DNA of 42,150 nucleotides from Nevskia sp. (GTDB lineage Bacteria > Pseudomonadota > Gammaproteobacteria > Nevskiales > Nevskiaceae). Positions 1 to 7,621 of the stretch are shown here, piece by piece. Location of the stretch: the NCBI GenBank assembly GCA_030694365.1, contig JAUXYM010000115.1, forward strand, positions 1 through 42,150. The letters are read 5' to 3'. The notes under the pieces are model-generated. The model was given only the letters and a program-made list of their open reading frames with translations. It had not been told where the DNA came from and made no database searches. Both the position numbers and the translations under genes were made by a program. Each line of letters starts with the position of its first letter. Position 1 is the first letter of the stretch.

Positions 1-282
1 CACGCTGATCACCAGCCAGCTGCCGGTCGAGCAGTGGCACGCCTATCTCGGCGACCCGACCCTGGCCGACGCCATCCTCGATCGGCTCGTCCACAACAGC
101 CACCGCCTCACCCTCACCGGCGAATCCATGCGCAAGCGCGCCGCCGCCAAGGTCGCTGACGCCAACACCGTCAGCGCATAATCCATCCACCCGCTGCACC
201 GCCTCCCTCAGGCGGCCGACATCCCCCGGAATACCCGGCCGGCTTCAATCGGAATCAGTGGCCGACTTCGTCGGAATGCGCA
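1..282 (+). mobile_element. Right end of an IS21-family insertion sequence
   Basis: Downstream of the istB stop lie two imperfect copies of a subterminal repeat: CGGCTTCAATCGGAAT at 240-255 and CCGACTTCGTCGGAAT at 261-276. They are followed by TGCGCA, ending at 282. Multiple short terminal repeats with a CA end are typical of IS21 elements. The exact boundary at 282 is inferred from the CA end. The left end is outside the window, so the target duplication cannot be tested. Confidence 0.65.
2..181 (+). CDS. istB: IstB-like ATP-binding transposition helper of IS21 family, 3' end only
   Basis: This is the last 59 codons of a gene cut by the left window edge, read in the frame starting at base 2. 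The translation holds the conserved C-terminal stretch of IS21-family IstB proteins, including [27 protein letters not shown] and LTGESMRKR, and ends at TAA 179-181. IstB is the AAA+ partner of the IstA transposase and activates it for target capture. The Walker motifs and istA must lie upstream of the window. The position, about 100 bp before the inferred element end, is normal for an IS21 right end. Family assignment is firm. Whether the copy is complete or active cannot be judged from this fragment. Confidence 0.88.
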   Translation, partial: TLITSQLPVEQWHAYLGDPTLADAILDRLVHNSHRLTLTGESMRKRAAAKVADANTVSA

Positions 283-287
283 CCCTC

Positions 288-344
288 TCCGCCATTCAAC
301 AAAAAAGCCCGACTCAATGTCGGGCTTTTTTGTTGAATGGCGGA
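288..344. terminator. Perfect long-stem bidirectional terminator
   Basis: A perfect 26-bp inverted repeat (arms 288-313 and 319-344) closes on the 5-base loop TCAAT. The inner stem GCCCGAC/GTCGGGC is followed by TTTTTT on + and, read from the other side, by the same T run on -. It can therefore stop transcription in both directions. It begins 5 bases after the inferred IS21 end. Confidence 0.85.
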
Positions 345-489
345 AACGCCGAGGGTGGGATTCGAAGCGGCGGCAGCCGCTGGGGGTTGAATCAAGGGCG
401 AGAGAGTTGGCGCAGTGAGTTTTGGGATTCGCGGCGGCAAAGCCGCCAAGAATCTTGCTGTTGCGGCGCCGTGCGCCCCACCCGCAACC
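345..489. other. Non-coding spacer with two GC hairpins, 3' of ispA
   Basis: I see no convincing gene here. There are two short perfect hairpins, AGCGGC/GCCGCT (366-371 with 376-381) and GGCGGC/GCCGCC (433-438 with 442-447). They sit in related surroundings, each preceded by GGGATTCG. The second lies about 43 bases past the ispA stop on the minus strand and could help end ispA transcription, although no clean T tract follows it. Confidence 0.4.
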
Positions 490-1398
490 TCAATGATTCC
501 GCCCCTCGATCTCCAAAGCCAGCCACCGCAACCCCTCCGCCTTCCCGCCCAGCCCCGCAACGGCTGCCCGCGCATCGGCAAACGTCTGCTCGGCTAGCGC
601 CTTGGCCGCATCGAAGCCGAGCAGCGCCGGATAGGTCGACTTCTCCTGCGCCACGTCCTTGCCGGCAGTCTTGCCGAGCTGTTCGGTGGATTGGGTGATG
701 TCGAGCACGTCGTCCTGGATCTGGTAGGCCAGCCCGAGCCGGCGGCCATAAGCAGTCAGCGCTTCGACGACATCCGCCGCAGGCGCGGCCATTGCCAGCG
801 GCATCTGCAGGCAGCTCAGGATCAGCGCGCCGGTCTTGCGCGCGTGCAGTGATTTGAGCCGGTCGAGCGGAATCCGCTGGCCTTCCGATTCGATGTCGAC
901 CGCCTGGCCGCCGACCATGCCGAGCGAGCCGGAGGCATGCGCCAGTGCCTTGATCACGCCGAGCAGACGGCGCGCGGCTTCGCCATCGGCCGGAATGCTG
1001 TGAGTCAGCGTTTCGAAAGCCAGCGTCTGCAGCGCGTCGCCGACCAGCACGCCCATCGCGTCGTCCCAGACCTTGTGCACGGTGGGCTGGCCGCGGCGCA
1101 GGTCGTCGTCGTCCATCGCTGGCAGATCGTCGTGCACCAGCGAGTAGGCGTGGATCAGTTCGACGGCAACGGCCGGGGCGTCGAGCTGATCGGCCGGCAG
1201 GCCCAGCGCTTCGCCAGCGGCGTAGACCAGCAGCGCGCGCAGGCGCTTGCCGCCGTTGCAGGTGTAGCGCATGGCTTCGTGCAGCTGCGCCGGGTCGGTG
1301 GCCAGCGGCGGCAGGGCGGCATCGAGGGCGCGATCGAAGCGGCTGCGGTAGGCGGCGATGCGCGCCGAGAAAGAGGGCAATGCTGCGACGGGATTCAA
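490..1398 (-). CDS. ispA: Farnesyl diphosphate synthase (geranyltranstransferase)
   Basis: Cytosolic trans-prenyltransferase that condenses IPP with DMAPP and GPP to give FPP, the substrate of the squalene synthase encoded just across the divergent apt gene. The 302-residue protein has the family length. The first aspartate-rich motif is DDLPAMDDDD, the conserved GGKRLR lies near the N terminus, and the second aspartate-rich motif is QIQDDVLD, followed by KTAGKD. The frame stays open far upstream but has no family similarity there. I place the start at TTG 1398 (MNPVAALPSFSARI), which gives a normal IspA N terminus; a TTG six codons later is possible. No xseB or dxs lies next to it, unlike the common proteobacterial arrangement. 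That fits a locus organised around mevalonate supply. Confidence 0.93.
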   Translation of the reverse strand: MNPVAALPSFSARIAAYRSRFDRALDAALPPLATDPAQLHEAMRYTCNGGKRLRALLVYAAGEALGLPADQLDAPAVAVELIHAYSLVHDDLPAMDDDDLRRGQPTVHKVWDDAMGVLVGDALQTLAFETLTHSIPADGEAARRLLGVIKALAHASGSLGMVGGQAVDIESEGQRIPLDRLKSLHARKTGALILSCLQMPLAMAAPAADVVEALTAYGRRLGLAYQIQDDVLDITQSTEQLGKTAGKDVAQEKSTYPALLGFDAAKALAEQTFADARAAVAGLGGKAEGLRWLALEIEGRNH

Positions 1399-1557
1399 GG
1401 CAGGCGGCTCACGGCGGCAATGATGGCAGGGCGGATTTCGGGCTGAAAGGTCTGGCGGAAGCTGCCAGACTGTTGCATTGCGATAACCACGGCCGCGCAG
1501 TTTGAACCGACGGCCCGAACCCGACAAGACAATGCCTAGCCCCCGCCCGATAACGAC

Positions 1558-2136
1558 ATGACGTCCATTGCTGCCACCGCCAAGCCGGCTGATCGGGAAG
1601 CTGTCGAACCGCTGTCTGAATTGTTTTGGGGGAGGCTGATCCGCGATGTGGCGGATTTCCCGAAGCCGGGCGTCGGCTTCAAGGACATCACGCCGCTGCT
1701 CGAGAATGCTGCCGGCTTTCGTGCCTGCATCGAGGCTCTGGCGGTGCGTGTCGCTGCGCGCAAGCCGGATGCGCTGATCGCGATCGAAGCACGCGGTTTC
1801 ATCTTCGGCGCGCCGCTGGCGATGCAGATGGGCTTGCCGCTGATCGTCGTCCGCAAGCCGGGCAAGCTGCCGCGGCGCACTGAGTCTGTCGCCTACCAGC
1901 TCGAGTACGGCGAAGACCGTCTCGAAGTGCATGCCGATGCGATCGTCGCCGGCCACCGCCATGTGCTCGTCGACGACGTGCTGGCCACGGGAGGCACGGC
2001 CGCCGCGGTCGTCTCGCTGGTTACCCGGCTCGGCGGGGTGCCGGCCGGCTGCGCGTTTCCGATCGAACTGGTGTTTCTTGACGGCCGCAGCCGTCTGCCC
2101 GGCGTGCCGGTCGACAGTCTTGTGACCTATCGGTGA
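1558..2136 (+). CDS. apt: Adenine phosphoribosyltransferase
   Basis: Purine salvage enzyme that makes AMP from adenine and PRPP. It has 192 residues, near the usual 170-190, with a slightly long N terminus. Diagnostic segments are FPKPGVGFKDITPLL near the N terminus, IEARGFIFG in the adenine-site region, VRKPGKLPR, and the PRPP-binding loop VLVDDVLATGGTA. The start ATG 1558 is the first in frame, and alternatives begin too close to conserved sequence. It is divergent from ispA, with 159 bases between the start codons. In context it may also salvage the adenine released by HpnG, which frees adenine from adenosylhopane. That link is inference, since apt is a general housekeeping gene. Confidence 0.95.
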   Translation: MTSIAATAKPADREAVEPLSELFWGRLIRDVADFPKPGVGFKDITPLLENAAGFRACIEALAVRVAARKPDALIAIEARGFIFGAPLAMQMGLPLIVVRKPGKLPRRTESVAYQLEYGEDRLEVHADAIVAGHRHVLVDDVLATGGTAAAVVSLVTRLGGVPAGCAFPIELVFLDGRSRLPGVPVDSLVTYR

Positions 2137-2159
2137 TTGCATTCTCGGCGCACTGCCCG

Positions 2160-2180
2160 GATGCTCCGTTTTGGAGCATC
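2160..2180. terminator. Hairpin after apt
   Basis: A perfect 8-bp stem, GATGCTCC/GGAGCATC, closes on a 5-base loop, 24 bases past the apt stop. No T tract follows, so it would be a weak terminator or an mRNA 3'-end stabiliser. A TACAAT at 2206-2211 shortly downstream could be the -10 of a promoter for the squalene synthase operon, but I see no good -35 at normal spacing. Confidence 0.45.
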
Positions 2181-2368
2181 GCGACGCCGTTACAGACAAG
2201 ATTGATACAATGTCGGCAGAAAATTCTGGCGAGCCATGCCCTTCTTCCGCCGCTTCAAGCCATGACTCACCCCATGATCCGCTCGATTCGGCCCAGAAAT
2301 TGGTACTGGCTGCCGACTTCAAAGCCTGCGATCCCGTCCCGCCAGCCGGCAACCGTATCGAATCCTTG

Positions 2369-3442
2369 ATGACGATCGAGCAATCCACCACGGACTCCCT
2401 GCTGATCGCGGCCGCGTTCCAGGCGCACATCCTGCCGGGCGTGTCCCGTACCTTTGCGCTGACCATTCCACAGCTGCCGCAGCCGCTCGGTGGCGTGGTC
2501 GCCAACGCCTACCTGCTGTGCCGGATCGCCGACACCATCGAGGACGAGCCGGCGCTGAGCCCGGACGACAAGGTGCGGCTGACGGAAGCGTTCGCCGATC
2601 TGGTCGGCGGCCGTGGCTCGGTGGCGGCCTTCGTCGATGAACTGTTGCCGAAGCTGTCGACGGCGACCCTGGCCACCGAGATGGAGCTGGTCAAGCACAC
2701 CCAGGCGGTGCTGACCATGACCCACAGCTTCGCGCCCGGTCCGCGTGCCGCGATCGAACGCTGCCTGCGCATCATGTGTCGCGGCATGTACCGCTTCCAG
2801 CAGCAGGCCGGGCCCGATGGCCTGCGTGATCTGAACGAACTGGGCCGCTACTGCTATTACGTCGCCGGCGTGGTCGGTGAAATGCTCTCCGATCTGTTCT
2901 GCGCCTACTCGGCTGATACTGCGAAGCGTCGCGGCGATCTGTCGCGCTATGCCGTGGCCTTCGGTCAGGGCCTGCAGATGACCAATATCCTCAAGGACAT
3001 CTGGGAAGATCGCGCCCGTGGCGTCAGCTGGATGCCGCGCCATGAATTCGCCCAGCACGGCGTGGTCATGATCGAGGTCGATCCGGCGAAGCAGGGCGCA
3101 GCGGTACAGCGCGCGCTGCAGGAGCTGGTCGCCGTCACCCATGCCCAGCTCGCTTACGCGCTGGAATTCACGCTGGCGATCGCCCCGGGCGACACCGGCA
3201 TCCGCAAATTCTGCGCGTGGAACATCGGCATGGCGCTGCTGACGCTGCGCAAGATCGTCGCCACGCCGGGCTATACCAGTGCTGCCGAAGTGAAGATCTC
3301 GCGGACGTCGGTGATGTGGACGATGGCGCTGACCAGCGTCGGCATCCGCAGCAACACCTGGCTTCGCTTCCTGTTCCGACGCACTGCTGCAGGCTTGCCG
3401 CAGATCGTCACCACCCCGGCTCAGGCACCGCTCGAAGCCTGA
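2369..3442 (+). CDS. Squalene synthase (farnesyl-diphosphate farnesyltransferase)
   Basis: Joins two FPP molecules head to head through presqualene diphosphate to give squalene for the cyclase encoded next. The 357-residue protein has the squalene/phytoene synthase fold signatures. The first aspartate motif is ADTIEDE (D55 TIED), the helix with YCYYVAGVVGEMLSDLF closely resembles the eukaryotic-type YCHYVAGLVG segment, and the second aspartate motif is NILKDIWED (D210, D214), followed by RGVSWMPR. The frame is open upstream to 2171, but that extension looks non-conserved and overlaps a possible -10 at 2206. I therefore use ATG 2369, just before the conserved domain; ATG 2210 is an alternative. 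Many hopanoid producers split this step among HpnC, HpnD and HpnE. A lone synthase here implies the one-enzyme route, although an HpnC- or HpnD-like partial activity cannot be excluded by eye. Confidence 0.85.
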   Translation: MTIEQSTTDSLLIAAAFQAHILPGVSRTFALTIPQLPQPLGGVVANAYLLCRIADTIEDEPALSPDDKVRLTEAFADLVGGRGSVAAFVDELLPKLSTATLATEMELVKHTQAVLTMTHSFAPGPRAAIERCLRIMCRGMYRFQQQAGPDGLRDLNELGRYCYYVAGVVGEMLSDLFCAYSADTAKRRGDLSRYAVAFGQGLQMTNILKDIWEDRARGVSWMPRHEFAQHGVVMIEVDPAKQGAAVQRALQELVAVTHAQLAYALEFTLAIAPGDTGIRKFCAWNIGMALLTLRKIVATPGYTSAAEVKISRTSVMWTMALTSVGIRSNTWLRFLFRRTAAGLPQIVTTPAQAPLEA

Positions 3443-3519
3443 CCGACACGCCCGTTGCGCGCGGTTCTTGCGTGCGCTGGCTCCCGAGCAAGCACCTTCC
3501 GGACCGAAGACTCTCGCCG

Positions 3520-5577
3520 ATGAATGCACCGAATGCTGCCCTGAATGCCGCCCTCTTTCGCCGCTCGACTAGCGAGCTGATCGCCGAGGCTGAAAGCCGC
3601 CTGCATACCGCGATCGACATCGGCCGCGAGGCCTTGCTGAAGCTGCAGAAGCCGGACGGCGAGTGGTGCTTCGAGTTCGAGGCGGATTGCACGATCCCCG
3701 CCGAATACATCCTGATGATGCACTTCATGGATGAGATCGACGACGCGCTGCAGGCGAAGATCGCCAAGTTCATCCGCGCCCAGCAAGTGCTCGACGGTCA
3801 TGGTGGCTGGCCGCAGTACCGCAATTACGACCAGCCGGGCGCGATCGACCTGTCCTGCACGGTCAAGAGCTATTACGCGCTGAAGTGCGCCGGTGACGAC
3901 GTCAACGCGCCACACATGGTCCGCGCTCGCGACGTGATCCTGGCGATGGGCGGTGCCGCGAAGGCCAACGTCTTCACCCGCATCCTGCTGGCGATGTTCG
4001 GCCAGGTGCCGTGGGCGGCGGCACCCTATGTGCCGGTCGAGATCGTGCTGTTCCCGCGCTGGTTTCCGTTCGAGATCTACAAGGTCGCGACCTGGGCGCG
4101 CGCGGTGATGGTGCCGCTGTTCGTGCTCTGCACCTTGAAGGCGAAGGCCAAGAACCCGCGCGAGATTCACATCGCCGAACTGTTCGTGCGCCCGCCGGAG
4201 CAGGAAACCCAGTGGTTCCCGAACGACACCGCGTTCGCCAAGTTTTTCCTGGCGCTCGACAAGTTCGGCCGCGCCATGGACCGTTTCGCGCCGAAGGCGC
4301 TGCGCCGCCTGGCGCTGAAGCGGGCCGAGAACTGGTTCGTCGCCCGCCTCAATGGCGAGGACGGCATCAACGGCATCTTCCCGGCGATGGTCAACGCTTA
4401 TGAAGCGCTGGCCCTGCTCGGCTATCCGGCCGATCACCCGCTGCGCGCCACCTGTCTGAAGTCGATCCAGAAGCTGATCCAGGAAACGCCGGACGGCAGC
4501 GCCTACGTGCAGCCCTGCCTGTCGCCGACCTGGGATACCGGCTGGGCGATGATGGCGCTGATCCACGCCGATGCCCCGGACGGCTCCAGCCGCGCCGCGA
4601 CCAAGGCCGCGATCCGCCGCGCCGAAGACTGGATGAAGCCACGCCAGATCCTCGACCACGTCGGCGACTGGATCCAGTCGGCACCGGACAAATCGCTGCG
4701 CCCCGGGGGCTGGGCGTTCCAGTACTGGAACGAGTACTACCCGGATCTCGACGACACCGCCGTGGTCGCCGGCGTCATGCACCTGGCCGGCCGCGAAGGC
4801 ACGGGGGGCGGCAATCGCCACGCGGAAGCGGTCAGCCGTGCCGCCGAATGGTTGCTCGGTCTGCAGTCGAAGAACGGCGGCTTCGGTGCCTACGACGCCG
4901 ACAACACCCATCACTGGATCAACTCGATCCCGTTCGCCGATCACAAGGCGATGCTCGATCCGCCGACCGAAGACGTCACCGGCCGCGTGCTCGCCTTCCT
5001 CGGCGTGCTCAATCGCCCGGAAGATCGTCCGGCGATCGAACGCGCGATCAAGTACCTGAAGAAAGCCCAGCAGCCGGACGGCTCCTGGTGGGGACGTTGG
5101 GGCACCAACTACATCTATGGCTCCTGGTCGGCCCTGGCCGGGCTGGCGCTGGTCGGTGAGAAGGCCGATGCGCCTTACATCGCCAGAGCCGTGGCTTACA
5201 TCGAAGCGCGCCAGAACGCCGATGGCGGCTGGGGCGAGACCAACGACACCTATCTCGACCCCGCGCTGAGCGGCACGATGCCGCGCAAGGGCGTGGTGAT
5301 CAGCACGCCGAACAGCACGTCCTGGGCGCTGCTCGCGCTGATGGCCGTGCATGGGCCCGAGCTTGGGCCTGGGCATCCGGCGATCGAAGCCGGCATCGAA
5401 TGGCTGATTGCCAACCAGCACAGCGGCGGTCAGTACGACGGTCTTTGGCATGACCCGGGCCACAACGCACCGGGCTTCCCGCGGGTGTTCTACATGAAGT
5501 ATTACGGCTACGACGCCTACTTCCCGCTGTGGACCTTGGCCCGCTACCGCCAGTTGCGCGCGCGCCGGACTGCCTGA
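3520..5577 (+). CDS. shc: Squalene-hopene cyclase
   Basis: Monotopic membrane triterpene cyclase that converts squalene to hopene and diplopterol. The 685-residue length is typical. The catalytic acid motif DLDDTA lies at about residues 409-414 (DXDD type, as in bacterial cyclases rather than the DCTA of oxidosqualene cyclases). Several QW repeats are visible, such as LQKPDGEW near the N terminus, QSKNGGFGAYD, QQPDGSWWGRWG and RQNADGGWGE. The frame is open back to 3217 inside the squalene synthase gene. ATG 3520 gives the usual N terminus (MNAPNAALNAALF) and leaves a 77-base gap after the synthase. It is followed 18 bases later by hpnG, so synthase, cyclase and hpnG likely share a transcript. 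Confidence 0.97.
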   Translation: MNAPNAALNAALFRRSTSELIAEAESRLHTAIDIGREALLKLQKPDGEWCFEFEADCTIPAEYILMMHFMDEIDDALQAKIAKFIRAQQVLDGHGGWPQYRNYDQPGAIDLSCTVKSYYALKCAGDDVNAPHMVRARDVILAMGGAAKANVFTRILLAMFGQVPWAAAPYVPVEIVLFPRWFPFEIYKVATWARAVMVPLFVLCTLKAKAKNPREIHIAELFVRPPEQETQWFPNDTAFAKFFLALDKFGRAMDRFAPKALRRLALKRAENWFVARLNGEDGINGIFPAMVNAYEALALLGYPADHPLRATCLKSIQKLIQETPDGSAYVQPCLSPTWDTGWAMMALIHADAPDGSSRAATKAAIRRAEDWMKPRQILDHVGDWIQSAPDKSLRPGGWAFQYWNEYYPDLDDTAVVAGVMHLAGREGTGGGNRHAEAVSRAAEWLLGLQSKNGGFGAYDADNTHHWINSIPFADHKAMLDPPTEDVTGRVLAFLGVLNRPEDRPAIERAIKYLKKAQQPDGSWWGRWGTNYIYGSWSALAGLALVGEKADAPYIARAVAYIEARQNADGGWGETNDTYLDPALSGTMPRKGVVISTPNSTSWALLALMAVHGPELGPGHPAIEAGIEWLIANQHSGGQYDGLWHDPGHNAPGFPRVFYMKYYGYDAYFPLWTLARYRQLRARRTA

Positions 5578-5595
5578 TCCGGAAACCTGACGACG

Positions 5596-6333
5596 ATGCC
5601 GCAAGCCGGGTTTGTGGGCAGGGTCGGTGTCGTCGTCGCACTGCTGTCGGAAGCGAAAGCGCTCGGCTTGCGCGCGCCGAAACCCGGGCTCAATGAAGGC
5701 CGCCCCGGCCTGCTGATCCACGTCTCCGGCATCGGCGAAACGGCCGCGGCGATGGCCGCCGAAGTGCTGGTCGATCGCGGCTGTCAGGCCTTGCTCAGCT
5801 ACGGCACCGCCGGCGGTCTGGCGGCGGTGCTAGAGTCCGGCGATGTCGTGGTGCCCAGCCAGGTGATGTTCATGGACGGCCACTGTGTCGACACCGACCC
5901 GGCCTGGCGTGCGCGCCTGGTTGCCGCCTGCGAGCGGGCGGATGTCGCGCTGGTCGACGGCCGCCTGCTGACCACGCGACAGACCCTGCTCAACGCCGGC
6001 ATCAAGTATCTGGCCCATACGCAAAGCCAGGCCGTCGCCGTCGACCAGGAGAGCTCGGCAGTCGCCGATGTCGCCGCCGCCCACGGTCTACCGTTCCTCG
6101 CCGTGCGGGCGATCGTCGATGATGCTGAAGCGACCTTGCCGCTGGCAGTGATCGACGGTGTCGACGCCTATGGCCGGCCGCAAGCAGCGGCAATGATCGG
6201 CGGCTTGCTGAAGGCACCGTGGCAGATCATGAAGCTGCCCGGTCTCGCCAGTTCATTTGCCGCGGCCGAGCGCAGCCTGCGCGCAGTCTGCGCCGCCGCT
6301 CCTGATTTCGCTTTCGCGCTTGAGCCCGGTTGA
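5596..6333 (+). CDS. hpnG: HpnG: adenosylhopane nucleosidase (phosphorylase superfamily)
   Basis: HpnG removes adenine from adenosylhopane, giving ribosylhopane or its phosphate on the way to bacteriohopanetetrol. The 245-residue protein has nucleoside-phosphorylase-family features: VVVALLSEAKAL at the N terminus, SGIGETAAAMAAE, SYGTAGGL, and the Glu-containing VDQESSAVADVAAAHG with VRAIVDDA. It lies 18 bases after the cyclase gene. The start at ATG 5596 is the only reasonable one. HpnH, the enzyme that makes its substrate, is encoded 12 kb away in the same locus. Confidence 0.9.
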   Translation: MPQAGFVGRVGVVVALLSEAKALGLRAPKPGLNEGRPGLLIHVSGIGETAAAMAAEVLVDRGCQALLSYGTAGGLAAVLESGDVVVPSQVMFMDGHCVDTDPAWRARLVAACERADVALVDGRLLTTRQTLLNAGIKYLAHTQSQAVAVDQESSAVADVAAAHGLPFLAVRAIVDDAEATLPLAVIDGVDAYGRPQAAAMIGGLLKAPWQIMKLPGLASSFAAAERSLRAVCAAAPDFAFALEPG

Positions 6334-6348
6334 CCATCTCTTTCAATT

Positions 6349-6438
6349 CGTCATTCCCGCGCAGGCGGGAATCCAGTTCTTCTGTTTCCAGCGGTGCGCG
6401 AACGACCAAACTGGATCCCCGCCTGCGCGGGGATGACG
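6349..6438. repeat. Long imperfect palindrome of the CGTCATTCCCGC type
   Basis: Arms 6349-6376 and 6411-6438 (28 nt, 26 complementary) read CGTCATTCCCGCGCAGG... and its complement. This is the dispersed palindromic repeat seen between genes in many GC-rich proteobacteria. It sits in the 166-base gap between hpnG and hpnA, so it may act as a terminator or RNA stabiliser that separates their expression. Confidence 0.8.
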
Positions 6439-6499
6439 GTTTTGCTGGCTGGCGCGCGGCGTCATCCAAGCCCTGCCCATAGCCTAGTGACCTGAACCC

Positions 6500-7501
6500 A
6501 TGACTGCCCGCCTCCCCGTTGCCCTGGTCACCGGCGCCACCGGCTTCGTCGGTTCGGCGGTTGCCCGCCGCCTGCTCGCCGAAGGTTTCGAGCTGCGCCT
6601 GCTGAGCCGCAAGAATTCCGATCGCCGCAATGTCGACGGCCTGGATGCGACGGTGGTGGTCGGCGATTTGACCGATCCCGAGTCCTTGCAGCGCGCCGTC
6701 GAAGGCTGCGACGCGGTGTTCCATGTCGCTGCCGATTACCGGCTGTGGGCACCGAATCCGGACGAGCTGTATCAGGCCAATGTCGATGGTTCGCGGGCGC
6801 TGGTCGCGGCCGCACATGCCGCAGGCGTGGCGCGCATCGTCTATACCTCCAGTGTTGCCGTGCTCGGCATTCCGAAGAACGGCACGCCAGGCGACGAGCG
6901 CACGCCGGTGACCGTTGCCGACATGGTCGGCCACTACAAACGCTCCAAGTTCCTGGCCGAAGTCGCGGTGCGCGAACTCGCTGCGCAGGGCGCGCCGGTG
7001 GTCATCGTCAATCCATCGACACCGATCGGCCCACGCGATGTGAAACCCACGCCGACCGGCCGCGTGGTCCGCGATGCTGCGGCTGGCCGCATGCCGGCCT
7101 TCGTCGACACCGGCCTCAACGTCGCCCACGTCGACGATGTCGCCGAAGGCCATCTGCTGGCCTATCGCAAGGGTGTGCTCGGCGAGCGCTACGTGCTCGG
7201 CGGTGACGACATGAGCCTGCGCGAAATCCTCGCCACCATCGCCGACATCACCGGCCGCCGCGCGCCGAAGATCCAGCTGCCGCATGCGGCGGTGATGCCG
7301 GTGGCCTACTTCGCCGAAGCGCTGTCGCGTTTCACCGGCCGCGCGCCGGTGGCGACGGTCGAGGAAATCCGCATGTCGAAAAAGCGGATGTATTTCTCCT
7401 GCGCGAAGGCGAAGCGCGAACTGGGCTACGCGCCGCGCCCGGCGCGCGCCGCGCTCGAAGATGCGGTGCGCTGGTTTCGCGACAACGGCTATTTGCGGTG
7501 A
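6500..7501 (+). CDS. hpnA: HpnA: hopanoid-associated NAD(P)-dependent sugar epimerase/reductase
   Basis: Extended short-chain dehydrogenase/reductase of 333 residues. The Rossmann motif is VTGATGFVGSAV at residues 9-20, the catalytic pair sits in HYKRSK (YxxxK), and TSSVAVLG supplies the active-site serine region. The segments NPSTPIGPRDVKPTPTG and NVAHVDDVAEGH match the HpnA type. The true substrate is not settled for the family; it is assigned to hopanoid side-chain modification by its constant linkage to hpn genes. A dispersed palindrome lies upstream and a 14-bp inverted repeat downstream, so it may be expressed alone. The next genes converge on it from the minus strand. Confidence 0.9.
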   Translation: MTARLPVALVTGATGFVGSAVARRLLAEGFELRLLSRKNSDRRNVDGLDATVVVGDLTDPESLQRAVEGCDAVFHVAADYRLWAPNPDELYQANVDGSRALVAAAHAAGVARIVYTSSVAVLGIPKNGTPGDERTPVTVADMVGHYKRSKFLAEVAVRELAAQGAPVVIVNPSTPIGPRDVKPTPTGRVVRDAAAGRMPAFVDTGLNVAHVDDVAEGHLLAYRKGVLGERYVLGGDDMSLREILATIADITGRRAPKIQLPHAAVMPVAYFAEALSRFTGRAPVATVEEIRMSKKRMYFSCAKAKRELGYAPRPARAALEDAVRWFRDNGYLR

Positions 7502-7533
7502 TTGGGGCGCTGAACTCGAAAATCAAAATCGGG

Positions 7534-7609
7534 CTCACGCGGAGAACGCGGAGATCGCAGAGAAAAGCGAAACCATTTCGAGGATGTCCTTAGTTGTTCT
7601 CCGCGTGAG
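7534..7609. repeat. Inverted repeat between convergent hpnA and hpnL
   Basis: Arms CTCACGCGGAGAAC (7534-7547) and GTTCTCCGCGTGAG (7596-7609) are perfect 14-mers, with a further AACGCGGAGA copy inside. It fills the 120-base gap between the convergent hpnA and hpnL stops. It is either a dispersed intergenic palindrome or a bidirectional terminator. The intervening bases are relatively A-rich compared with the flanking genes. Confidence 0.65.
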
Positions 7610-7621
7610 ATTGCTTTCGCT

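Noticed and set aside
2206-2211. TACAAT (and the copy at 36932) as firm sigma-70 promoters
   Set aside because: Good -10 matches, but no convincing -35 at 16-18 bases. They are mentioned only as possibilities in gene entries.
1399-2505. Upstream extension of the ispA frame to 671 codons
   Set aside because: The added part lies antisense to apt and squalene synthase and shows no prenyltransferase similarity; the normal length starts near 1398.
3421-5721. 766-codon minus-strand frame opposite shc
   Set aside because: Low-complexity Arg/His/Gly composition and full overlap with an unmistakable squalene-hopene cyclase.
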